DNA from: Rhodanobacteraceae bacterium
GTDB taxonomy: Bacteria; Pseudomonadota; Gammaproteobacteria; Xanthomonadales; Rhodanobacteraceae
Reading direction: 5' to 3'
Assembly (NCBI GenBank): GCA_009996615.1
Contig: JAACZU010000004.1
Location: forward strand, 111,528-175,527
Length of the DNA: 64,000 nt
This document shows positions 1 to 10,648 of this stretch, piece after piece. Made by a program: the position numbers and the translations under genes. Under the pieces are notes generated by a model. The model did not search any database and had not been told where the DNA came from. It saw only the letters and a program-made list of their open reading frames with translations. Every line of letters begins with the position of its first letter. Position 1 is the first letter of the stretch.

Positions 1-2
1 TC

Positions 3-449
3 GACTGCGTCGCCGACCGCAAGCTCAACGTCGGCCGCTTCCTGCCGCCGCTGCCGCTGCGCGCGGTGGTCGACACGCGCCTGACGCCGCGCAGCGACTA
101 CCAGCCCAGTCCGGCCAGCCTCGCCAAGGCGAAGGACCAGCCGCTTGACGCCGCGCGCTACCGCCCGCTGCTGGCCAAGCTGGTGCCGCCGATGCTCGCC
201 GCCTGCGAAACGCAGGCGCGCGGCCTCGCCGCGACCGAGATCGGCGCCGCGCTCGCCGCCGCCCAGCGCGAACTCGACGCCGAGCACGCGCGCCTGAGCG
301 CGCTCGCCCAGGTGAACCCGTCGGTGCGCCAAGACGAGATCGACGCGATCACGGCCGAACTCGACGCGCTGCGCGCGGCGCTGGCCACCGCCGCACCGCG
401 GCTGGACGCGATCCGCTTCGTCTGCAGTGCGGACATCGCGGCGCGCTAG
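3..449 (+). CDS. rapA: RNA polymerase-associated ATPase RapA, C-terminal fragment
   Basis: The window opens inside a reading frame whose last 148 codons are present; the 5' part lies outside. The tail matches the C-terminus of RapA (HepA), the Swi2/Snf2-family ATPase that binds RNA polymerase and promotes its recycling. Recognisable pieces are a helical stretch with PPMLAACETQA, a coiled segment rich in Ala/Arg/Glu, the phrase QVNPSVRQDEIDAI, and a closing LDAIRFV, equivalent to LDALRLI at the end of E. coli RapA. The helicase motifs lie upstream of the window, so activity cannot be judged. The gene ends in TAG and is followed by a palindromic repeat. Confidence 0.8.
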   Translation, partial: DCVADRKLNVGRFLPPLPLRAVVDTRLTPRSDYQPSPASLAKAKDQPLDAARYRPLLAKLVPPMLAACETQARGLAATEIGAALAAAQRELDAEHARLSALAQVNPSVRQDEIDAITAELDALRAALATAAPRLDAIRFVCSADIAAR

Positions 450-474
450 GCCGCAGCCCGCGACGGCAAGTGCA

Positions 475-560
475 GTAGCCCGGGTAAGTGAAGCGCCTCG
501 CGGCTGTTCGCGGCGCCTCGGTGCGTCCCCGGGTGCGGCCTGCGGCCTTACCCGGGCTAC
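475..560. repeat. Interspersed inverted repeat (gtagcccgggtaag type)
   Basis: Fourteen-base perfect inverted arms, gtagcccgggtaag at 475-488 and cttacccgggctac at 547-560, enclose about 58 bases that are themselves GC-rich and partly self-complementary. It lies between rapA and the next gene. The structure is that of a REP/BIME-like intergenic element, or it could act as a hairpin after rapA. No T-run follows, so it is not a classical terminator. Confidence 0.6.
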
Positions 561-719
561 TTGCCGACCGGCGCCGTGCGCGACGTTGGGCATCGCTGCA
601 CTCAGCCCAACCGATGCCGGCGGAACTTCCACCGCCCTTGCCCGCTCCTTGGGGCGCCAACGAAGCATCGTTGCCACGTGGATTTGTGGACCTTACTGCG
701 CCAATCAGGGAGAACATCC

Positions 720-1121
720 ATGCCGTTCAAGCACGTCGCGCTCGTCATTGCCGGCTTTTGCGCCGGCCTCCTCGCTGCCCAGTTCCCGCGCGCCGTCGCG
801 GACACCACCGCCGGCGGCACCGATCTTGCAAACAAGCGCTTCGCCGTTTCGATCGACGAGATTCGGCAAAACCTCGTGCGCGGCGACGAATTCTCGGGCC
901 GCTACGCGAAAACCGTGACGCTGTCAGACGGGAGCACGCGCGAGGTCGAATTGACCCCGATGGTCCACGACGGCAAGCAGGTGGTCGAGTTCAAGGATAC
1001 CGGCGACTACACGTACATGGGCCTCAACGGCACGACGACGAACGGCACGCTGATGGTGCAGATCCGCGACCTCGACACCATGCGGACGCTGCTCAAGCAG
1101 GAAGGCTGGACGGTCCTTTGA
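720..1121 (+). CDS. Small secreted protein of unknown function
   Basis: This 133-residue protein begins at an ATG preceded by a good ribosome binding site (gggaga, about 7 bases upstream). Residues 1-27 form a clear Sec signal peptide (Lys near the N-terminus, hydrophobic core VALVIAGFCAGLLA, cleavage probably after RAVA). The mature part of about 105 residues is polar, with no further membrane segment and only short motifs such as VEFKDTGDYTYMGLNG. I do not recognise the family. It is expected to be periplasmic or secreted. It precedes a cupin gene on the same strand by about 100 bases, and the two may be co-transcribed, but nothing else links them. Confidence 0.7.
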   Translation: MPFKHVALVIAGFCAGLLAAQFPRAVADTTAGGTDLANKRFAVSIDEIRQNLVRGDEFSGRYAKTVTLSDGSTREVELTPMVHDGKQVVEFKDTGDYTYMGLNGTTTNGTLMVQIRDLDTMRTLLKQEGWTVL

Positions 1122-1224
1122 TTCGCCTTTCACCTGATCGCCACGGAACGATCGAGCGGTGTGACAGGATTCCCTGCCACCTTGCGTATTGGGTCGTTAC
1201 GAACATGGGTGACAAGGCAATCTC

Positions 1225-1551
1225 ATGCGCATCGACCTAACCGGCGTCGAATCGGCTTTCTGGCAATCCGCCCCCTCGAAGGAGATTTACCCGGGTGTCA
1301 TCAAGCGCGACCTGTGGCAAGGCCGCAACGGCGCGAAGGCGCTGATCCTCGAGTTCGCGTCCGGCGCGCGCTTCACGGAGCTCGACGAGCATTTCCCGGG
1401 TCCCGAAGAGGTGTATGTCGTGTCGGGCACCTTCAGTGACGGCGTCAACGAGTACCCCGCCGGTTCGTTCATCCACAACCCGACCGGCAGCGCGCACGTG
1501 CCGCAGTCGTCGACCGGCTGCGCGATCTTCGTGTTCTTCCCGGAGGGGTAA
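1225..1551 (+). CDS. Cupin-fold protein (ChrR-like cupin)
   Basis: A 108-residue single-domain protein with the spacing of a small beta-barrel cupin. Motif 1 is seen around GARFTELDEHFPGPEEVYVVSG (residues about 48-70, with His and the PEEVYVV strand), and motif 2 around YPAGSFIHNPTGSAHVPQS (about 77-95), including the His residues expected to bind metal. The sequence resembles the cupin domains found in ChrR-type anti-sigma factors and in small stand-alone cupins. There is no zinc-binding N-terminal anti-sigma domain and no sigma factor nearby, so an enzymatic or small-ligand-binding role is as likely as regulation. The ATG has an AAGG-type ribosome site. Confidence 0.75.
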   Translation: MRIDLTGVESAFWQSAPSKEIYPGVIKRDLWQGRNGAKALILEFASGARFTELDEHFPGPEEVYVVSGTFSDGVNEYPAGSFIHNPTGSAHVPQSSTGCAIFVFFPEG

Positions 1552-1616
1552 GACGTTCCGCCACCACGCACGCCGTCGGCCCGGCGGGTTGCGGTGTGGT
1601 GGAGCAATGAGGGCGG

Positions 1617-1647
1617 TGGGACTCGCCGCTTCGCGGCTGCGTCCCAC
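1617..1647. repeat. Short inverted repeat (gtgggac...gtcccac)
   Basis: Arms gtgggac (1617-1623) and gtcccac (1641-1647) flank a second inner palindrome (gccgcttcgcggc). The sequence continues with imperfect repeats of 'caccctacgcgg' and 'caccctgcgcgg'. It sits in the 165-base gap between the convergent cupin and accD genes, where it could serve as a bidirectional hairpin. Confidence 0.45.
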
Positions 1648-1716
1648 CCTACGCGGGTGCATTCCACCCTGCGCGGTCGCAACCTACCTCGCGCGGCTGC
1701 GACGCCGCGCCAATGG

Positions 1717-2580
1717 CTACGCCGCGCGCGCCTGCTTCATCAGCAGCGCCAGCACCGCGGCGAGCTTGTCGCGCATCTCGCGGCGGTCGACGATCAGGTC
1801 GATCGCGCCGTGCTCCTTCAGGAACTCCGAGCGCTGGAAGCCTTCCGGCAGCGTCTCGCGCACGGTCTGCTCGATGACGCGCGGGCCGGCGAAGCCGATC
1901 AGCGCCTTCGGCTCGCCGACGTTGACATCGCCGAGCATGCCGAGGCTGGCGGAGACACCGCCGGTGGTCGGGTGGGTCAGCACGCTGATGAACGGCACGC
2001 CGGCATCGCGCATGCGCGCCAGCGCGGCCGAGGTCTTGGCCATCTGCATAAGCGAGAACAGGCCTTCCTGCATGCGCGCGCCGCCGGTGGCCGAGAAGCA
2101 GACCAGCGGCATGCGCTCGGCCAGCGCGAGCTCGGCACCACGCGTGAACTTCTCGCCGACGACCGAGCCCATCGAGCCGCCCATGTAGGCGAAGTCGAAC
2201 GCGCAGGCGACCAGCGGGTTACCCTTGAGCGTGCCGCGCATCGCGACCAGCGCGTCCTTCTCGCCGGTCTGCTTCTGCGCGGCGACGATGCGGTCCTTGT
2301 ACTTCTTCGAGTCGCGGAACTTGAGCGGATCGGTCGGCTCGAGGTTGCCGAACAGTTCCTGCGCGCTGCCCTCGTCGAGGAACGCCGCCAGGCGCTTGCG
2401 CGCGCGGATCGCGTGGTGGTGGCCGCACTTCGGACACACCATCAGCGACGCTTCCAGCTCGGGCTTGTACAGCACCGCGCCGCAGCCGTCGCACTTCTCC
2501 CACAGGCCCTCGGGCACCTTGCCCTTGCCGGCGGTCGTCGCGCGCGTGCGCGGGCCGACCAGTTTCTGCAACCAATTCAT
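1717..2580 (-). CDS. accD: Acetyl-CoA carboxylase, carboxyltransferase subunit beta
   Basis: This 287-residue protein is the beta half of the carboxyltransferase that moves CO2 from biotin-BCCP to acetyl-CoA, the first committed step of fatty-acid synthesis; it works as an alpha2-beta2 complex with AccA in the cytosol. The N-terminal four-cysteine zinc ribbon is visible (Cys30, Cys33, Cys49, Cys52), followed by the crotonase-fold carboxyltransferase core with GGARMQEG and [11 protein letters not shown]. Start chosen at the ATG of MNWLQKL, the family's usual N-terminus; the open frame runs further upstream only because it reads through a palindromic repeat. Last gene of the trpB-trpA-accD group, an order shared with pseudomonads and xanthomonads. 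Confidence 0.96.
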   Translation of the reverse strand: MNWLQKLVGPRTRATTAGKGKVPEGLWEKCDGCGAVLYKPELEASLMVCPKCGHHHAIRARKRLAAFLDEGSAQELFGNLEPTDPLKFRDSKKYKDRIVAAQKQTGEKDALVAMRGTLKGNPLVACAFDFAYMGGSMGSVVGEKFTRGAELALAERMPLVCFSATGGARMQEGLFSLMQMAKTSAALARMRDAGVPFISVLTHPTTGGVSASLGMLGDVNVGEPKALIGFAGPRVIEQTVRETLPEGFQRSEFLKEHGAIDLIVDRREMRDKLAAVLALLMKQARAA

Positions 2581-2655
2581 GTCATGGACCTCTCGCGTAT
2601 CGACCAGCGGCCGCGCCCGAGGCGGCGACGGCCGGGTTTGTATTGGGTTTTCCGT

Positions 2656-2733
2656 CGTCATTCCGGCGAAGGCCGGCATCCAGCTTTTCAGCATCATTGG
2701 AAGAACTGGATCCCGGCCTTCGCCGGGATGACG
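2656..2733. repeat. Palindromic intergenic repeat, family A copy 1
   Basis: The outer arms are cgtcattccggcgaaggccgg and its complement near 2712-2733. They enclose a second inverted pair (catccag/ctggat) and a short spacer, so the whole 78 bases can fold into one long hairpin. It lies between trpA and accD. Related copies lie at 3604-3685, 11795-11870 and 19604-19686, with a half copy at 48751-48776. Confidence 0.8.
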
Positions 2734-2749
2734 ACCAATCAAGACATCC

Positions 2750-3562
2750 TTAGCGACCGTGCCCTCGCGTATCCAGCGCGGCGCGGATCGGTGCGAGGAA
2801 GCCGAGCGCGCGCGTGCGCAGCTCCTCCTCGCTGGCCGCGCCGGCGAGGCGCTCGACCAGCGCGCTGCCGATCACGACCGCGTCGGCGAACGCGCCGATC
2901 GCCGCTGCCGAGGCCGCATCGCGCACGCCGAAACCGACCGCGACCGGCGTGCTCGCCTGCTGGCGGATCGCCGCCACCCGCGCGCGCACGTCGTCCAGGC
3001 TGAGCCGGGCCGCGCCGGTCACGCCGGCGAACGAGACATAGTACAGAAAACCCTGTGCCGCCGCGCAGATGCGCACCAAGCGCGCGTCGGTCGTGGTCGG
3101 CGCAGCGAGGAAGATCTGGTCCAGCCCGGCTGCGCGCAGCGGCGCGGCGGCGTCGATCTCCTCGACCGGGCAGTCGACCAGCAGCACGCCGTCGACGCCG
3201 GCCGCAGCCGCCTCCTGCGCGAAGCGCGCGGCGCCGTGGATCTCGACCGGGTTCATGTAGCCCATCAGCACGACCGGCGTGGCCGCGTCGCGCGCGCGGA
3301 AGTCGCGCACCCAGCCGAGGATCTGCGCCAGGCCGACGCCCTTGGCCAGCGCGCGCTCGCTCGCGTGCTGGATGACCGGTCCGTCGGCCATCGGGTCGGA
3401 GAACGGCACGCCGAGTTCGATCAGGTCGGCGCCGGCCTCGACCAGCGCATGCATCAGCGCGACGGTCGCGTCGGGCAGCGGATCGCCGGCGGTGATGAAC
3501 GGGATCAGGCCGGTGCGGCCGGTGTTCCGCAGTTCGGAGAAACGAATGTCGATACGGCTCAT
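2750..3562 (-). CDS. trpA: Tryptophan synthase alpha chain
   Basis: A 270-residue TIM-barrel enzyme that splits indole-3-glycerol phosphate into indole and glyceraldehyde-3-phosphate and hands indole through a tunnel to TrpB. The catalytic Glu49 (in [13 protein letters not shown]) and Asp60 (in MADGP) fall at the residue numbers known for the enterobacterial enzyme. The phosphate-binding loop and the GFGVRD motif near residue 210 are present. The ATG start gives [11 protein letters not shown], typical of the family. It is separated from trpB upstream and accD downstream by two family-A palindromes, so message processing at these sites is possible. Confidence 0.97.
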   Translation of the reverse strand: MSRIDIRFSELRNTGRTGLIPFITAGDPLPDATVALMHALVEAGADLIELGVPFSDPMADGPVIQHASERALAKGVGLAQILGWVRDFRARDAATPVVLMGYMNPVEIHGAARFAQEAAAAGVDGVLLVDCPVEEIDAAAPLRAAGLDQIFLAAPTTTDARLVRICAAAQGFLYYVSFAGVTGAARLSLDDVRARVAAIRQQASTPVAVGFGVRDAASAAAIGAFADAVVIGSALVERLAGAASEEELRTRALGFLAPIRAALDTRGHGR

Positions 3563-3603
3563 GGGCGAGAACCACGGTCGTTGAAAAGGGACACGCCAAA
3601 CTT

Positions 3604-3685
3604 CGTCGTCCCGGCGGATGCCGGGCCCCAGCGACTTGATCTGGCGGGGCAAAGACACTGGGTCCCGGCCTGCGCCGGGACGACG
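3604..3685. repeat. Palindromic intergenic repeat, family A copy 2
   Basis: Arms cgtcgtcccggcggatgccgg and the complementary ccggcctgcgccgggacgacg surround an inner spacer containing ccccag/ctgggt. It occupies most of the trpB-trpA gap. It has the same organisation as the copy at 2656-2733, with several compensating base changes in the stem. Confidence 0.8.
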
Positions 3686-3737
3686 AGCATCGAGGCTTGC
3701 GCTCGCCCGGATGGATCCAGCCGCCGCGCGCCGCGCC

Positions 3738-4979
<1,242 letters not shown>

Positions 4980-5232
4980 GGGATTCTCCGGAACGGTGGG
5001 CCTCGCAGCGCGGCGGGGCGCGCATCGCGAGGGCCTCGATCGAGCGGTCGCGTCCAGCGGACGGGCGACCACGGCAAGCGTGCGTCGAGGCCGGCCGCTA
5101 TCTGACCGCGGCAGCAGGCACGCGGCGCCATCGGCGCAGCGAGCGGCCGAACGGCGGTGACGGCAAGGGGCGCGTCGGAAGACTCATCGCGCAACTATAG
5201 CGCACACGGCCACGCGCGGTGTTGCGGCGGCG

Positions 5233-5859
5233 TCAGCCGCCCGCGGCGCGGACGGCGTCGACGAACGCGCGCATCTTCGCCGCGTCCTTGACGCCCGGCG
5301 CGGCCTCGATGCCGCTGGAGACGTCGACCGCGTAGGGCCTGGCGAGCGCGATCGCCGGCGCCACGTTGTGCGCGTCGAGCCCGCCGGCGAGCAGCAGCGG
5401 CCGGCCGAAATCGCGTGGCACGCGCGTCCAGTCGAACGCGGCGCCGCTGCCGCCGGCGGTGCCGGCGGCGTGGCTGTCGAGCAGGAAGCCGGCCGCGGCC
5501 GGATGCTGCGCGGCATAGGCGGCGACATCGCCGACCGAGGCCATCGGCACCGCCTTCAGATACGGCCGCGCGAACGCGCCGGCGAACTCGGCCGTCTCGC
5601 TGCCGTGGAACTGCAACAGGTCAGGCTGCACCGCGTCGATCACCTGCGCGATCCAGCCCGGCTCGTCGTCCATGAACAGCGCGACCGCGGCGACGAACGG
5701 CGGCAGCGCGCGGCGGATCGCGGCGGCGGTCGCAAGGTCCACGCGGCGCCGGCTGCGCGGCGTGAACACGAGGCCGAGCGCGTCGACGCCGAGCTCGGCC
5801 GCCAGCCGCGCATCATCCGGCCGCGTGATGCCGCAGAACTTGATCCGCGTGCGCGTCAC
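5233..5859 (-). CDS. trpF: Phosphoribosylanthranilate isomerase
   Basis: A 208-residue TIM-barrel isomerase that converts phosphoribosyl-anthranilate to the CdRP intermediate of tryptophan synthesis. The N-terminal [13 protein letters not shown] contains the catalytic Cys9, and VDVSSGIE near the C-terminus carries the catalytic Asp and the phosphate-binding residues. The start is a GTG that overlaps the stop of truA by four bases (GTGA), indicating translational coupling. The truA-trpF pairing is usual in gammaproteobacteria in which the trp genes are dispersed. Confidence 0.95.
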   Translation of the reverse strand: MTRTRIKFCGITRPDDARLAAELGVDALGLVFTPRSRRRVDLATAAAIRRALPPFVAAVALFMDDEPGWIAQVIDAVQPDLLQFHGSETAEFAGAFARPYLKAVPMASVGDVAAYAAQHPAAAGFLLDSHAAGTAGGSGAAFDWTRVPRDFGRPLLLAGGLDAHNVAPAIALARPYAVDVSSGIEAAPGVKDAAKMRAFVDAVRAAGG

Positions 5860-6623
5860 AGCGTGACCTCGGCCGGCAGGTTCCACTCGGCCGGATAGCG
5901 CGGCGCGAGGAAGGTCAGGCCGCTCGCCGGCGCGGTCGGCCCGGCCACGCTGCGGTCGCGCCCGTGCAGCAGCTCGGCCAGCCATTCGACCGGGCGCTCG
6001 CCGCGGCCGACCGGCAGCAAGGAGCCGACGATGTTGCGCACCATGTGGTGCAGGAACGCGTTCGCCTCGATCTCGACCGCGACCTCGTCACCGCGGCGCG
6101 TGACGCTGATCTCGCGCACGTTGCGCATCGGCGAGTTGGCCTGGCACTGCGCGGTGCGGAACGCGCTGAAGTCGTTCTCGCCGAGCAGCGCCTGCGCCGC
6201 GCGCTGCATGCGCCCGGCATCGAGGGGCACGCGTTCCCACGTCACGAAGCGCGCGGTGAGCGCGGCACGCACCGGCCGGTTCAGAATCGTGTAGCGGTAG
6301 CGCCGCGCGCGCGCGCCGAAGCGCGCGTGGAAGTCGTCGGCGACCGGCTGCGCCCAGATCACGGCGACGTCGCGACCGAGGTTCGAGTTGGTACCGAGCG
6401 TCCACGCGCGCGCGCTGCGCTGCGCGGTGGTGTCGAAATGCACGACCTGGCAGCGCGCGTGCACGCCGGCGTCGGTGCGGCCGGCGCAGGTCACCTCGAC
6501 CGCATGCGCGGCGACGAACGACAACGCCGCCTCGAGCTCGCCCTGCACGCTGCGCCCGTGCGACAGGCGCTGCCAGCCGAGGAAATCGGTGCCGTCGTAT
6601 TCGATGCCGAGGGCGATGCGCAT
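5856..6623 (-). CDS. truA: tRNA pseudouridine(38-40) synthase
   Basis: A 255-residue enzyme that isomerises uridines 38-40 of the tRNA anticodon stem-loop. The catalytic aspartate is Asp51 in [11 protein letters not shown]. The N-terminal [18 protein letters not shown] and the later [13 protein letters not shown] (residues about 193-205) are signature strings of TruA. Length is normal. It starts at an ATG and overlaps trpF by four bases. The intergenic region before it, on the fimV side, is filled by a repeat element. Confidence 0.96.
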   Translation of the reverse strand: MRIALGIEYDGTDFLGWQRLSHGRSVQGELEAALSFVAAHAVEVTCAGRTDAGVHARCQVVHFDTTAQRSARAWTLGTNSNLGRDVAVIWAQPVADDFHARFGARARRYRYTILNRPVRAALTARFVTWERVPLDAGRMQRAAQALLGENDFSAFRTAQCQANSPMRNVREISVTRRGDEVAVEIEANAFLHHMVRNIVGSLLPVGRGERPVEWLAELLHGRDRSVAGPTAPASGLTFLAPRYPAEWNLPAEVTL

Positions 6624-6628
6624 TGAAG

Positions 6629-6780
6629 CGGGGAATCGGGAATGGGGAATCGGGAATCGTAGAGCAAGCCGAACAGCTGCGTCGCGTCTGCAGCGACTTG
6701 CTCCGCAGGCCGGGGGAAAAAGAACGGGAATCGCGCAGCGGCTACGCCGCTGTCACGATTCCCGATTCCCGATTCCCGGC
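6629..6780. repeat. Inverted 'gggaatcgggaat' repeat element, family B
   Basis: The left arm (6629-6659) contains repeats of gggaatcgggaat. The right arm (6754-6780) is the complementary cgattcccgattcccgattccc. The enclosed 95 bases are unrelated single-copy sequence. The element fills the fimV-truA gap. Short single arms of the same family recur at about 11757-11780 and 26889-26916. Such strings are familiar from Xanthomonadaceae intergenic regions. Confidence 0.65.
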
Positions 6781-6783
6781 TTT

Positions 6784-9465
6784 TCAGCGCAACTCGGCCA
6801 TCAGCCGCTGCGCCTCGCCCTTCTGAGCGTCGTTGCCCTCGACGAGCACTTCCTCGAGCATCGAGCGCGCGCCTTCCGGATCGCCCATGTCCATGTAGGC
6901 GCGAGCCAGGTCGAGCTTGGTCGCGACCGCGTCCTCGCCGGCGAAGATGTCGTCGTCACGGACGGCCGGAGTCGAAGGTGCCGGAACGTCGACCGCAGTG
7001 GCCACGCCTGCCAGGTCGTGTGCGGGTGCGGATGCGGTCGGTGCCGCTGCCGCGGCGGCCGCCACCGGGAGGTCGAACTCGAGCGGCGGCAGGTCGTCGA
7101 ACGAGAACGGCTCGTCGAGCGTGTCGGCCGCGCCCGACGCAGCAGCCGGTGCAGTCGGTGTGCCGAAGCCGAACGTGGTCGCTTCCGCGTCGAACGCCAC
7201 CTCGCTCACGGCCGAAGACGCGGCGGCGTCCGGTGCTCCGAAATCGAACGTGGTCGCCTCCGCGAGCGACGCGTGATCCATCTCCGCGGGAGCGGACACG
7301 CCGAAATCGAACGTGACCTCATCCGCGCGTCCGGCCACTGGTGCCGCAGGGGGCTGCATCAAGTCAAGATCCTCGTCCTGCTCGAAAGCTGCGTGCTGGG
7401 CCGTCTCGGCATACGGGTCGGGGCCGTCCGCCTCGTCACCGGATCCGGCGGCGCCGGCGAACAGCGGATTGTGCGGGGCCAGCTCCTGGCCCATCGCCTG
7501 CGCCTCGAGCCATTCTGGTTGATACGGATCGACGACATGCGCATGCATCTCGCGCGCCGCCTCCTCGAAGCGCACGACGTCGCGCTCGGCGTAGTAGAGG
7601 CTGAGCAGCTCCAGGTACAGGCCGATGTTGGACGGATCGTCGCGCAGCTGCTCGCGCAGCTTGGCCTCCTCGGCGGCGAACGAACCCTCCGCCGCGGCAC
7701 CGAGCGGCGAGTCGCCGAACGCGGTCGCGATCGATTCACGCGTCGGCTGCGCCTGCTTGCGCTTGCGCAGGCCGAGCGCCCCGAGCGCCAGCAGCAGCAC
7801 GCCGCCACCGAGTGCACCCGGCAGCACCCACGGCGCGTCGTACCAGGCTTCCGCCGGTGCCGCCTTGGCCGCCGGCTTCTTCGGTGCCACGGTGGTCGTC
7901 GCGGGCGTCGCCGGCAGCGGGGTCGTGGTCGTGGTCGCAGCGGCCGGCGCAGCCGAGGACTGCGGCGCGGCATCGCCCGGCTTCGCCTCGGCGCTCCCGC
8001 CATCGGCCGGCTTCGCCTCGGTCGTCGCCTCGGCCGGCTTGGCCTCGGGCTTCGCCTCCTCCGGCTTCACCTCGTTAGGCTTGGTCTCGCCAGGGGGCTT
8101 GGTCTCCCCGGACTTGGCCTCGGTGGCCTTCGGCGCCGCAGCGCCAGCGTCGCCCCAGATGTCGCGCTTGTCGATCTTCGCATCCGCCTTGGGCGGCGTC
8201 GCGGTCGCGGCGACCGGCGCGGCGGCGGGCACGGCTGTGGCCGCAGCCTTGTCCGGCGTCGCCGGAGCGGCAGACTTCGCCTGCAACTCGCGCAGCTTCT
8301 GCTGCAACTCGGCGATCTCCGAATCCTTGAGGCTGAGCAGGCGATCGTTCTTGGTCGTGAGCGCCTCGAGTTCCTTGACGCGCGACTTGAGCTCGCCGGC
8401 CTCCTGGTCCTTCGAGGTCAGCGCTTCCTTGGCGCGCGCCAGCTCGGCCTTGAGTTCGCTGCTGGCGGCCGGGCTGCCGGCACCGGCACCCGGCCGGTCG
8501 GCCATCGCGAGGCTGTCGCGGCCGGCCTTCGGCGGCACCAGCGCAAGATGCTCGCCGCCATCGCGGCTGTTCCCCGCGCTCGCCTTGGGCGCCTTGGCCG
8601 GACTCGCGGCGGCGGGCTGGTCGGCGCCGGTGTCGGCCACGCGGGTCGGCGTGGCGCGGCCACCGCGCCAATCCTCGACCTGAGCCTGCACCTGTGCCGC
8701 CGCCTCGGCAACCGAGCCGATCGCCTTGATCTCGTCGGTGGACGGAACACGCAGGATCGCGCCGCGCTTGAGCGCGTTGATGTTGTCCTTGTAGAACGCA
8801 TTCGGATTGTGCTTGAGCAGCGCCAGCATCGTCTGGTTGACGTTGGCGTCCGGGCGCGTCGCGCGCGCGACCGCCGACAGCGTTTCGCCGGCCGCGACCG
8901 GGCCGTATTCGTCGCTGCCGGCCTTCTCCGCCTTCGGAGCCGGTGCTGCAGGCTTGCCAGCCCGTGGCGCCGCTGCCACCGGAGCGCCGCGGCTCTCGCG
9001 CAGCGGCTGCGTGGTCGCCGGTTCGCGCGCGGAAGCAGGCGCGGCCTCGGCTACCGCGCTGCGCACGGGGGCGGTCACGGGCGGGTCCAGCAGCAGGGTG
9101 TATTCGCGCAGCAGCCGGCCCTTCGGCCAGTTCGCCTCGATCAGGAAATCCAGATAGGTCACACGCACCGGCTCGGTGCTGGTGACCTTGATCACCGGAT
9201 CGCCGTTGGCGCCCTTGATCACGCTGAACTCGAGCGGGATGCCCGGGCGCGAGCGGATGCCGACACGCTCGAAGTCCTCGGCGGCAGCCAGATTGACCAG
9301 CAGGCCCTCGGCTTCACCGGCACTCCCCTGGATGACCGGGATCTCGGCATTCAGCGGCTCGTTCAGCCGCGACTTCACGTGGACGGGGCCAAGGCCCAGT
9401 GCCAACGCATTCGTTCCGCCCAACGCTAGCGCGATCGCAAGCGGCAGTTGCAGCGGTCGTTTCAT
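6784..9465 (-). CDS. fimV: FimV/HubP-family polar organiser protein
   Basis: This 893-residue inner-membrane protein belongs to the FimV/HubP family, which binds peptidoglycan and organises the cell pole, type IV pili and chemosensory proteins. Order of parts: signal peptide (1-22), conserved N-terminal FimV domain (LNEPLNAEIPV onward, to about 120), a LysM-like segment (GPVAAGETLSAVARAT, about 195-255), a coiled coil (about 325-390), a long Ala/Pro/Lys/Glu-rich linker (about 400-540), one membrane helix (WVLPGALGGGVLLLALGALGL), an acidic cytoplasmic region with repeated TFDFG motifs, and the C-terminal FimV TPR motif (LDLARAYMDMGDPEGARSML). Length is near the family average. A sigma70-like promoter lies just upstream. 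Confidence 0.93.
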   Translation of the reverse strand: MKRPLQLPLAIALALGGTNALALGLGPVHVKSRLNEPLNAEIPVIQGSAGEAEGLLVNLAAAEDFERVGIRSRPGIPLEFSVIKGANGDPVIKVTSTEPVRVTYLDFLIEANWPKGRLLREYTLLLDPPVTAPVRSAVAEAAPASAREPATTQPLRESRGAPVAAAPRAGKPAAPAPKAEKAGSDEYGPVAAGETLSAVARATRPDANVNQTMLALLKHNPNAFYKDNINALKRGAILRVPSTDEIKAIGSVAEAAAQVQAQVEDWRGGRATPTRVADTGADQPAAASPAKAPKASAGNSRDGGEHLALVPPKAGRDSLAMADRPGAGAGSPAASSELKAELARAKEALTSKDQEAGELKSRVKELEALTTKNDRLLSLKDSEIAELQQKLRELQAKSAAPATPDKAAATAVPAAAPVAATATPPKADAKIDKRDIWGDAGAAAPKATEAKSGETKPPGETKPNEVKPEEAKPEAKPAEATTEAKPADGGSAEAKPGDAAPQSSAAPAAATTTTTPLPATPATTTVAPKKPAAKAAPAEAWYDAPWVLPGALGGGVLLLALGALGLRKRKQAQPTRESIATAFGDSPLGAAAEGSFAAEEAKLREQLRDDPSNIGLYLELLSLYYAERDVVRFEEAAREMHAHVVDPYQPEWLEAQAMGQELAPHNPLFAGAAGSGDEADGPDPYAETAQHAAFEQDEDLDLMQPPAAPVAGRADEVTFDFGVSAPAEMDHASLAEATTFDFGAPDAAASSAVSEVAFDAEATTFGFGTPTAPAAASGAADTLDEPFSFDDLPPLEFDLPVAAAAAAAPTASAPAHDLAGVATAVDVPAPSTPAVRDDDIFAGEDAVATKLDLARAYMDMGDPEGARSMLEEVLVEGNDAQKGEAQRLMAELR

Positions 9466-9536
9466 CTAGGCATGCCCCCCGAGGCGTCAAGGACCCGTTC
9501 GAGTACATCTCGAAACGGGCTTATAACACAATCGTA

Positions 9537-9564
9537 ACTATAGACGACGAATACGTTTTCACAA
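9537..9564 (-). promoter_or_regulatory. Candidate sigma70 promoter for fimV
   Basis: On the minus strand, TTGTGA (9564-9559) and TATAGT (9542-9537) are separated by 16 bases, in an unusually AT-rich patch for this genome. The predicted leader of about 65 bases contains a hairpin (cccgtttcgag/ctcgaacggg, plus-strand 9494-9519) before the fimV start. Confidence 0.5.
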
Positions 9565-9586
9565 ACCGCGCGCACCGCGACCTGGG

Positions 9587-10615
<1,029 letters not shown>

Positions 10616-10648
10616 GGGCGGCTGCGGGCTGAGAGAGGGCGGAAAAGC

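Noticed and set aside
475..560. Inverted repeat after rapA considered as a classical terminator.
   Set aside because: No T-run follows either arm and the loop is nearly 60 bases; more like an interspersed repeat.
4980..5232. The trpB-trpF gap examined for a leader peptide or attenuator.
   Set aside because: No Trp-rich short frame and no alternative hairpins with a T-run; the sequence looks like plain GC-rich spacer.
6388..9429. A 1,013-codon plus-strand frame opposite fimV.
   Set aside because: Antisense to a clear FimV protein with signal peptide and C-terminal TPR motif; translation is Arg/Leu/Gly low complexity.
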